From JAJKIP01 sp040509055 (GTDB taxonomy: Bacteria > Bacteroidota > Bacteroidia > Chitinophagales > Chitinophagaceae): 15,904 nucleotides of DNA. The stretch spans positions 1 to 15,904 of the forward strand of contig JBEVLT010000022.1 in the NCBI GenBank assembly GCA_040509055.1. Direction: 5' to 3'. The notes beneath the pieces are model-generated. The model ran no database searches and was not told the DNA's origin. It saw only the letters and a list, made by a program, of their open reading frames with translations. This document shows, one piece after another, positions 1-7,082 of this stretch. Position 1 is the first letter of the stretch, and every line of letters starts with the position of its first letter. The position numbers and the translations under genes are program-made.

Positions 1-62
1 TTATGCAGGAGCGATTTTGTCCGAATTATTTTACCAATTAACGAACAAAAGCTATTAAAATT
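1..62 (+). promoter_or_regulatory. AT-rich leader upstream of susC; promoter not resolved
   Basis: The 62 bases before the SusC start codon are markedly AT-rich compared with the genes, ending in an A-rich stretch (AACAAAAGCTATTAAAATT) that is typical of Bacteroidota translation starts lacking a Shine-Dalgarno sequence. A TTTTG at 15-19 could be a -33 element, but no good TAnnTTTG -7 box lies at the right distance. If the operon uses an ECF sigma factor, its promoter may not follow that consensus or may lie before the window. Confidence 0.35.
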
Positions 63-3000
63 ATGAAAAAAAAGCAACTTGTTGCTTCAATACTGCTTGC
101 AATGAGAATAACGATTGCCCAGTTGACGCTTGCCTTTGTTTTATGCGGTTCCCTGTACGCTGCCGAAACCAACGGACAGGAGATACTGGATAAAAAAGTC
201 TCCATTTCCGCAGACGACCAGATGATCAGCAAAGTGCTGACGATGGTGCAAAAGCAAACCGGCGTCAAATTTCTGTACAGCTCCAATGCCATACAGGCCA
301 ACCGGAAAATTTCTTTTTCCGTCACCGACAAAAAGCTCGGCGAGTTCATCAACGAGGTGATCAGCCCGCTTTCCATCGGTTTCCGGATCGTGGACGGACA
401 GATCCTTTTGTTTCCCGGCGGCCATTCGCCTGCCGACCCCGGCAGCAGCGCATTTGATGGCCTGGCGCCCGCAGTAGCTCCGCCGGACAATATCATAACC
501 GGCCTCATCACCGGCGATAAAGACCTGCCGCTGGCCGGCGCTACGGTAGCGGTAAAAGGCACCAGTCTTATCACCAAATCGGACAACGAGGGCCGGTTCC
601 GGCTGGACATCGGTACCGCCACCACAGCCATACTGGTAATTAGTTATACCGGTTATATCACCCAGGAAGTAAACGTAACGGCTAACCAGGCGGCGGCCAT
701 CAAGCTGGTCATTGCCGACGTGAACCTCGATGCCGTAGTGGTAACGGGGTATACCCGGCAGAGTAAACGGGATGTGACCGGCGCGGTCTCCACCATATCG
801 GCCGATGTGGTAGCCAAAACACCGGTAGCCGATGTAGGCTCGGTACTACAGGGCCGGGTAGCCGGCATCAGTGTGGACGCACAGGGCGGACCGGGCAGCA
901 CAGCCGTGGTGCGCATCCGCGGCTTCGGCACCAACGGCAACAACGATGTGCTGTACGTGATCGATGGCGTGCAGATGCGCGGCGGCAGCAACCTGGTCAA
1001 TCCTAACGATATTGAAACCATCACTGTACTGAAAGACCCCTCTACTACTGCACTGTATGGTGCGCAGGGCGGTAACGGCGTCATCGTCATTACCACCAAG
1101 ACTGGCAAGCGCGGAGCCGCTCCCAAACTCGAGTACAATGCCTATGGCTCCTGGGAAACGCCGACCAATTATCCCAAAAGCCTGAGCCCGCAGCAATATG
1201 CGAATGCCTACTGGAAATACCTCGAAAACTCGGGGTTGCCGCTAAATAACCAGTTTTACGGCAATGGCGCCACGCCTGTATTACCGGATTATATCATCGA
1301 ACGGGCCGGCCTGCCGGTACTGGTTGCTGCAGAAGGCAGCGCTGCCGTGGATCCTGCCCTGTATAATTTATCCAACTACCGTATCCTGCGGACCAACAAG
1401 ACCGGTACGGACTGGTTTCGCTCCGTTCTGGACCAAAGCTTTTCCCACAGCCACCAGCTGACACTGAGCGGCGCTACCGATAAAAGCAATTATTCACTGG
1501 GCTTTGGTTACCTCGATAATGAAGGTACCCTGCTCGGCACGTATTTTACCCGCTATTCCCTGCGCGTGAATACGGAGTTCAGGCCTACGTCCTGGCTGCG
1601 TATCGGCGAGAATGTGCAGTTCTCCTACACCCAGGGCGCCGGCGTGAGCAACGGTAACCACAACCCGCAGGGCCTGCTGGCCGACCTGTACCAGCGCAGC
1701 CCGCTGATGCCCGTATTTGATATTGCCGGCAACTATTCAGGCCCCAAGGATTTTGCCGATACCAGGGCACTGCATGCGGGCAACAATAACCCGGTGCTGA
1801 CACAAACACAGTCCCGTAAAAACAACAAAGGATACAATGCCGGCATGATCGGCTCTGCTTTTATTGCCATCGAGCCGCTTAAAAACCTGGTATTTGAATC
1901 ACGGCTTGGCGTACAGTTCTATCCCTACAGCTTCCGCTACTTTATCGATACGTTCCCGCAAAATGTGTTTTCCGCCCAGTACAACCAGTTTACCGAAGGC
2001 GGCGGGTATAGCAGCGACCTGCGGCTGACCAACAAACTCTCGTACGAGGTCCGGATCAGGGATATTCATAAGCTCACAGCTTTTGTAGCCTACGAGGCCA
2101 GCAAAGGCCGTTCGCGCAGCAACCAGGGCACGGTGACCAACCTGCTGTACACCACGCCCGGCTACCTGAATCTCAGCAACGGTACCTATAACCCGACGAT
2201 CCCGATGCTGGGCGCCAGCGGATACGAAAGTTCAACTTCTGTATTTGGAAACATCAACTACACGCTGATGGACAAATACCTGTTCAGCATGGTAGCCCGC
2301 AGGGATGGTTCCTCCAGGTTTGGCCCGCTGAACCGCTACGGCAATTTCTTTTCCTACAGCGGCGGCTGGAAAATATCCCAGGAGAGATTCATGGAAGGTG
2401 TGGAATGGGTAAACGACCTGAAGATCAGGGCCGCTTACGGCGAGAACGGAAACAATGCAATTCCTGCCGACCTGTATGAAGACCGGTATACCACCAGCGG
2501 CTATGTGAACTACAGCAGCTACGACCTGGACGGTACCAACAATTCGGCTTTTACCGGCGCCGGCCTGTACCAGCTGGGCAACCCCTATATTCACTGGGAA
2601 ACCAACCGGACCACCAATATCGGTTTCGATGCAGAACTGTTCCGCAGCAAACTCGCCATCTCGTTCAGCTGGTTCAACCGGACCACGAAGGACCTGCTGG
2701 CCGTGCCGCCGATCACCGGCCTGCGTGGCGATGCACTGGCCCCGTTTGAAAACATCATGGAATTTTCCAACAAAGGATTCGAACTGGAAGTCGGTTACCG
2801 TAACACCATCGGCGCTGTGGGTTACGATATGAGCTTTAATGTGGCTACTTACCGCAACAATGTGGTGCACATCAGCGACGACAGCGCGGCACATATTGAC
2901 GGCAATGCTTATGCCCCCACGCATTTTGCGCTCACCCGCAGCGAAGTGGGAATGCCGGTATCCAGCTTCTACGGTTATATACAGGACGGCATCTTCCAGT

Positions 3001-3614
3001 CGTCTGCAGAGTATACCAGCTACGGGGTAGCGCACAACGGGCTGACCGCCGCTACGGCAGCAGGTCATTTCCGCTTCCGCGACCTGAACAACGATAAAAA
3101 GATCAACGACGATGACCGCACGTTTCTCGGCAACCCGCATCCGAAGTTCAGCTACGGGTACAACCTGAACCTGACCTACAAAAACTTCGATCTCGGCATC
3201 TTCCTGCAGGGCGTGGCCGGTAACAAGATATTCAACTACTGGAGAGCGTATACCGTATTCCCCGGTGCGCAGGGAGCAGGGGCCGATGATACCTGGAGCC
3301 CCGATAATACCGATGCCAAATTGCCGATCTGGAACAGCACTACGTCGGACGACATGAAGCCTTCGAGCTTTTTTATCGAGAACGGATCGTACCTGCGGCT
3401 GAAGAGCCTGCAGCTGGGCTATACGTTCAAGCCGTCCAAAGCATTCAACCGCATGCGGATCTACGTGCAGGGATATAACCTGGCCACTTTTACGAAATAT
3501 ACCGGCATCGACCCGGAGATCAGCACCGGAAGTGCCACCAATATCGGTGTGGACTTCGGCGGCAATTATCCCATTTCCAAAAAGATCATTGTTGGTATCA
3601 ACTTCGGATTATAA
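63..3614 (+). CDS. SusC-like TonB-dependent outer-membrane glycan transporter with STN domain
   Basis: This is the outer-membrane beta-barrel that imports oligosaccharides using TonB energy, in complex with the SusD-like protein encoded next. The 1183 residues read as a signal peptide (about 1-33, cleavage near LYA/AET), an STN domain (about 44-117), a carboxypeptidase-regulatory-like beta-sandwich (about 144-222), a TonB-box-like stretch VVVTGYT (225-231), a plug domain (about 233-348, with VIDGVQ and LYGAQGGNGVIVITTK), and the barrel up to a terminal strand ending in NFGL. The length is normal for STN-bearing SusC proteins. In this family the STN domain contacts a FecR-type anti-sigma factor, so the operon is probably induced through an ECF sigma factor encoded outside the window. 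An alternative start at Met14 is possible, but the first ATG gives the usual charged N-terminus. The family call is firm; the substrate cannot be read from the sequence. Confidence 0.97.
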   Translation: MKKKQLVASILLAMRITIAQLTLAFVLCGSLYAAETNGQEILDKKVSISADDQMISKVLTMVQKQTGVKFLYSSNAIQANRKISFSVTDKKLGEFINEVISPLSIGFRIVDGQILLFPGGHSPADPGSSAFDGLAPAVAPPDNIITGLITGDKDLPLAGATVAVKGTSLITKSDNEGRFRLDIGTATTAILVISYTGYITQEVNVTANQAAAIKLVIADVNLDAVVVTGYTRQSKRDVTGAVSTISADVVAKTPVADVGSVLQGRVAGISVDAQGGPGSTAVVRIRGFGTNGNNDVLYVIDGVQMRGGSNLVNPNDIETITVLKDPSTTALYGAQGGNGVIVITTKTGKRGAAPKLEYNAYGSWETPTNYPKSLSPQQYANAYWKYLENSGLPLNNQFYGNGATPVLPDYIIERAGLPVLVAAEGSAAVDPALYNLSNYRILRTNKTGTDWFRSVLDQSFSHSHQLTLSGATDKSNYSLGFGYLDNEGTLLGTYFTRYSLRVNTEFRPTSWLRIGENVQFSYTQGAGVSNGNHNPQGLLADLYQRSPLMPVFDIAGNYSGPKDFADTRALHAGNNNPVLTQTQSRKNNKGYNAGMIGSAFIAIEPLKNLVFESRLGVQFYPYSFRYFIDTFPQNVFSAQYNQFTEGGGYSSDLRLTNKLSYEVRIRDIHKLTAFVAYEASKGRSRSNQGTVTNLLYTTPGYLNLSNGTYNPTIPMLGASGYESSTSVFGNINYTLMDKYLFSMVARRDGSSRFGPLNRYGNFFSYSGGWKISQERFMEGVEWVNDLKIRAAYGENGNNAIPADLYEDRYTTSGYVNYSSYDLDGTNNSAFTGAGLYQLGNPYIHWETNRTTNIGFDAELFRSKLAISFSWFNRTTKDLLAVPPITGLRGDALAPFENIMEFSNKGFELEVGYRNTIGAVGYDMSFNVATYRNNVVHISDDSAAHIDGNAYAPTHFALTRSEVGMPVSSFYGYIQDGIFQSSAEYTSYGVAHNGLTAATAAGHFRFRDLNNDKKINDDDRTFLGNPHPKFSYGYNLNLTYKNFDLGIFLQGVAGNKIFNYWRAYTVFPGAQGAGADDTWSPDNTDAKLPIWNSTTSDDMKPSSFFIENGSYLRLKSLQLGYTFKPSKAFNRMRIYVQGYNLATFTKYTGIDPEISTGSATNIGVDFGGNYPISKKIIVGINFGL

Positions 3615-3633
3615 ACTTGTTAACGATATACGT

Positions 3634-5418
3634 ATGAAAAGAATATTCATCATTGCCTGCGCTGTAGCCCTGCTGGGCACAGGATGCAGCAAAGATTTCC
3701 TGGACACGCCTTCTTCCACCGGCATCACGCTGCAGGAGCTTTCCAACAAGGCAGGCGTACAGCAGCTGCTCATCGGTGCTTACCATGATGTGACCGGGCT
3801 GACGGTAAAATCCGGCTGGTGGAGCACTTCCGGCACCAACTGGGTGTACGGCGATATCACGTCCGGCGATGCGTACCGCGGCGGTACCAACGACGGAGCC
3901 GACGGGCTGACCATCGAGCATTTCCAGACGCAGCCTTCTACCGCTTACCTGGCTGAAAAATGGCGTACCGTGTATGACGGCGTAGCCCGCAGCAACAAAG
4001 TGATCCTGGCTGCCAATGCCGCAACGGACATGACACCGGCGGAGAAAACAGCTGCTATTGCAGAAGCACGTTTTTTAAGGGGGCATTTTCATTTCGAAGC
4101 CAAGAAGATGTGGAACCATGTGCCGTTTATCGACGAAACGGTCACTGATTTCAAAGTGACGAATGAAACGGATATCTGGCCCATGATCGAAACCGATTTC
4201 CAGTTTGCCTTCGATAACCTGCCTGCCAAACAAAAATATAAGGGACAGGCCAACAAATGGGCGGCTGCCTGCTACCTGGCCAAAGCCTATATGTTTGAAA
4301 AGAAGTTTACCGAAGCAAAAGCCTTGCTGAATACGATCATACCGGCTGCATATGGCGGCAGCGGCAGCGGCGTGAATGCACAGGGGCAGCCCTACGGCCT
4401 GATGGCCAACTTCGACGACAACTTCAACCCTTCGATGGAGAACAGCGCAGAGCACGTGTTCCAGATACAATTTTCGGCCAACGACGGCGCCAACGGCGGC
4501 AACTCGAATATCGGCGAGATCGCCAACACGCCGGCTTTTTACCCGCTCACCAGCTATTATGTTACCTGGAAACAGCCTTCATTCAACCTGGTCAATTCTT
4601 TCAAGACCGACGCCACCGGCCTGCCCCTGCTGGACAATTTCAACGCGGTGAACATGACCAACGACATGGACCTGAAAGGCTGGGAATATTACAACGCCTA
4701 TTCCGGCACCGTTGATCCCCGGCTGGACTGGACCGTGGGCAGAAGGGCCGTGCCGTACCTGGACTGGACCACGCCCTCGTATTACAGCGGCTATGGCAGC
4801 AACCCGGGTAGCGATCCCGATTACGGCTGGATCAACAACCGCGATTTCGGCGGACCGTATATACCGGTGAAGAACAACTTCCGGTACGATAACGGAAATT
4901 TTGGCCAGTACAGCGAAAATTATGCGCAGTATTATATGCTTACCAGCGCAGCCAACGTTTGCATCATCCGGTTTGCCGATGTGCTGTTGTGGGCAGCGGA
5001 GTGCGAAGTAGAAGCAGGTACCCTGGATAAAGCAAGGCAATTCGTAAACTATGTGCGCAACCGGGCCAAAACCGGTCGCCAGGTAGAAGTGGTGTATGAT
5101 GATATCGGCGGATGGGCAGCCTCGGCCAACTACAGCATCGGTCTGTACAACACACCCTGGGCCGACCAGGCCACAGCCCGCAAAGCCGTTCGCTTTGAAA
5201 GAAGGCTGGAACTGGCGCTCGAAGGTCACCGGTTTTTCGACCTGGTACGCTGGGGCATCGCAGGCGATTATATCAATGCCTACCTCCAGGCTGAACGGAC
5301 AAGGCTGCCGCAAAACCTGACGGGTGTAACATTCGCCACAGGAAAAAATGAATATTTCCCGATACCACAGATAGAGATAGACCTGAACCCAAAACTGAAA
5401 CAGAACCCGGGATATTAG
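3634..5418 (+). CDS. SusD-like (RagB/SusD) surface glycan-binding lipoprotein
   Basis: This glycan-binding lipoprotein sits as a lid on the SusC barrel and hands substrate to it. The frame is open further upstream into the susC gene, but the ATG at 3634 is chosen because it begins a clear lipoprotein signal, MKRIFII...LLGTGC, with Cys18 as the acylation site followed by SKDFLD, the usual SusD start. The 594-residue protein carries the N-terminal TPR-like region (AEARFLRGHFHFEAKKMW, about 143-160), a central insert rich in Tyr, Trp, Asn and Gly (about 345-435) that may form the binding face, and the C-terminal SusD hallmark RFERRLELALEGHRFFDLVRWG (520-541, quoted only as family evidence: key residues RRxELAxEGxRxxDLxRW), ending in FPIPQIEIDLNPKLKQNPGY. 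It starts 19 bases after susC, as is standard for these pairs. No SusE/SusF-like gene follows. Confidence 0.97.
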   Translation: MKRIFIIACAVALLGTGCSKDFLDTPSSTGITLQELSNKAGVQQLLIGAYHDVTGLTVKSGWWSTSGTNWVYGDITSGDAYRGGTNDGADGLTIEHFQTQPSTAYLAEKWRTVYDGVARSNKVILAANAATDMTPAEKTAAIAEARFLRGHFHFEAKKMWNHVPFIDETVTDFKVTNETDIWPMIETDFQFAFDNLPAKQKYKGQANKWAAACYLAKAYMFEKKFTEAKALLNTIIPAAYGGSGSGVNAQGQPYGLMANFDDNFNPSMENSAEHVFQIQFSANDGANGGNSNIGEIANTPAFYPLTSYYVTWKQPSFNLVNSFKTDATGLPLLDNFNAVNMTNDMDLKGWEYYNAYSGTVDPRLDWTVGRRAVPYLDWTTPSYYSGYGSNPGSDPDYGWINNRDFGGPYIPVKNNFRYDNGNFGQYSENYAQYYMLTSAANVCIIRFADVLLWAAECEVEAGTLDKARQFVNYVRNRAKTGRQVEVVYDDIGGWAASANYSIGLYNTPWADQATARKAVRFERRLELALEGHRFFDLVRWGIAGDYINAYLQAERTRLPQNLTGVTFATGKNEYFPIPQIEIDLNPKLKQNPGY

Positions 5419-5430
5419 AGAGGCTATAGG

Positions 5431-5448
5431 CAATAGTGAATAGTCAAT
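5431..5448. repeat. Short 7-base-period AATAGT repeat in the SusD/beta-helix gap
   Basis: The gap between genes 2 and 3 contains AATAGTG, AATAGTC and a partial AAT in tandem, a 7-base period. From memory it resembles the CAATAGTGAATAGTCAAT-type sequences seen between genes in some Bacteroidota genomes. Only about two and a half units are present, so chance is possible. No function is assigned. Confidence 0.4.
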
Positions 5449-5450
5449 GC

Positions 5451-5465
5451 GGGGCATCCTGCCCT
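5451..5465 (+). other. Small GC-rich hairpin in the SusD/beta-helix gap
   Basis: GGGCA at 5452-5456 and TGCCC at 5460-5464 can pair around a 3-base loop, with one more possible G-U pair outside. The stem is only five to six pairs and no T-run follows, so this is not a convincing intrinsic terminator. It could weakly attenuate transcription or protect the 3' end of a processed susCD message, but this is inference from position alone. Confidence 0.3.
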
Positions 5466-5481
5466 CTTAAATCAGAATGTA

Positions 5482-7062
5482 ATGAGATCGTATTGTTACG
5501 GCTTTGTTGCCGCGTGCTGTTTCTTTGCCGGCATACCACTAAGCGGCTGCCAGGCGGATACCGGGAAACCGGCAACCGGGTCTGTGGCTGCCCGCGCTTA
5601 TTATATCAGCACGGACGGTAATGATAACAATGACGGCAGCCGGAACAATCCCTGGAAAACGATTGAAAAAGTAAAAGGAGTGGTGCTGCAGGCCGGCGAT
5701 TCGGTGTTGCTCCAGGGCGGGCAAACATTTGCCGGCAGCTTATTGGTGAAGTACAATACGATTGGTACGGCAGAAAAACCTGTGGTAATCGCCTCGTATG
5801 GCAACGGCCGGGCTGTGATCGGCAGCGGTAACGGGGCCGGTGTGGTGATCAGTAACAGCAGTTATATACAATTGCAAAACCTGCAGGTGAAGGGCGCCGG
5901 CCGTAAAGACGGCAATACCACCAGCGGGGTCAGCATCGCTTATTCCAAAAATGTCCGGATCGATGGCATCGATGTGAGCGGCTACCAGAAATCCGGGTTG
6001 CTGATCCGGAATTGTTCGGAGATGACGGTGCTGCAGGTGAATGCGCATGATAACGGGTATGCAGGCATTGCGGTAGACGGGGTGAATTTTTCAAAAACCG
6101 ATAACCGCAATATCGATATCCGCTATTGCCGGGCAGAGAACAATCCCGGTGATCCGTCCAACCGCAACAACCATAGCGGCAACGGCATCATCGTCAGCCA
6201 GTGCACCCGTGTCAATATTGCCTGGTGCACGGCTACCAATAACGGCTGGGACATGCCACGCACCGGCAATGGCCCGGTGGGCATATGGGCATGGGAGGCC
6301 GACAGCCTGACGATAGAGCACTGCCTGGCCTACCGCAACAAAACCTCGCCCGGCGGCGGTGATGGCGGCGGCTTCGACCTGGATGGCGGCGTCACCAACT
6401 CCGTGATACAATACTGCCTCTCGTACGAAAACGAAGGCAGCGGCATCGGGCTGTTCGAGTACAACCAGGCAAGCCCCTGGTACAACAATACGATCCGCTA
6501 CAATATCAGCATCAACGACGGTAACGTATCGGCCGCCCGGGCAGGTATCTTTATCTGGAATGCCAGCACCACGCACAAACTGAAGGATTGCTTTATCTAC
6601 AACAATACGGTGTACAATACCCAACAGGCAGCGATCAATTACGCTCCGCTGGAGAATGCCAATGAAGGGTTTGTTTTTTATAATAATATCCTGGCAGGGA
6701 AAAAAGAGATCATTACCGGCACGCCTGTTACAGGCAAATACCTGGGCAATTGCTGGTGGAGCCTGGACGATGGGTTTCATGTAGGTCAGCTTACCGTTTT
6801 TGCAGACTGGGCCAACCAGCAACAACAGGAACTGTGGAACGGGAACCTGGCGGGCATAAATGTAAATCCCGGCTTTCCCATGACCCCTTTACTGAATATC
6901 AGCGATGCGGCGGCGCTTCCTGCTTTCCCTGCTTTTAAGGCTGCGCATCCTGCTTTGCTTAACGGAGGCATCGATATACAGCAGGTCGCCGGCATCAATG
7001 CCGGTGGTAAAGACTTCAATGGCAATGCGGCGGCCCCGAAAAGCATCGGCGCCAGTTTTTAA
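5482..7062 (+). CDS. Right-handed parallel beta-helix lipoprotein, probable polysaccharide lyase or glycosidase
   Basis: This is predicted to be a lipid-anchored carbohydrate-active protein with a pectate-lyase-like solenoid fold. The start at 5482 gives a signal peptide with a textbook lipobox, LSGC, making Cys23 the lipidated residue. After a linker comes the entry motif YYISTDGNDNNDGS...PWKTI (40-60), typical of this group, then beta-helix coils from about residue 100 to 405, seen as repeated turns such as SGLLIRNCSE, GIAVDGVNF, GNGIIVSQC and GGGFDLDGGVTNSVIQYCLSY. The C-terminus has the closing motif KDFNGN...SIGASF. The 526-residue length is normal for a complete protein. I cannot assign a CAZy family: lyases (PL1/PL6/PL9-like) and glycosidases on this scaffold (for example GH110 or GH141) both remain possible, and no catalytic residue is certain. 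It is the first enzyme gene after susD, which suggests backbone cleavage or side-chain removal at the cell surface. Confidence 0.82.
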   Translation: MRSYCYGFVAACCFFAGIPLSGCQADTGKPATGSVAARAYYISTDGNDNNDGSRNNPWKTIEKVKGVVLQAGDSVLLQGGQTFAGSLLVKYNTIGTAEKPVVIASYGNGRAVIGSGNGAGVVISNSSYIQLQNLQVKGAGRKDGNTTSGVSIAYSKNVRIDGIDVSGYQKSGLLIRNCSEMTVLQVNAHDNGYAGIAVDGVNFSKTDNRNIDIRYCRAENNPGDPSNRNNHSGNGIIVSQCTRVNIAWCTATNNGWDMPRTGNGPVGIWAWEADSLTIEHCLAYRNKTSPGGGDGGGFDLDGGVTNSVIQYCLSYENEGSGIGLFEYNQASPWYNNTIRYNISINDGNVSAARAGIFIWNASTTHKLKDCFIYNNTVYNTQQAAINYAPLENANEGFVFYNNILAGKKEIITGTPVTGKYLGNCWWSLDDGFHVGQLTVFADWANQQQQELWNGNLAGINVNPGFPMTPLLNISDAAALPAFPAFKAAHPALLNGGIDIQQVAGINAGGKDFNGNAAAPKSIGASF

Positions 7063-7082
7063 GCCCCACTCATATAACACAT

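Noticed and set aside
2232..3140. Minus-strand open frame (302 codons) opposite the SusC barrel
   Set aside because: No motif or export signal, and the plus strand is firmly coding throughout.
3532..3633. Upstream extension of the SusD gene into susC
   Set aside because: The ATG at 3634 starts an obvious lipoprotein signal; the extension would bury it behind 34 unrelated residues.
4579..5457. Long minus-strand open frame (292 codons) opposite the SusD gene
   Set aside because: It lies opposite a clearly conserved SusD gene, has no recognisable domain and a His/Val/Ile/Ala-rich composition typical of antisense frames in GC-rich coding DNA.
5451..5465. Intrinsic terminator after susD
   Set aside because: The stem is too short and no T-run follows, so it is listed only as a hairpin.
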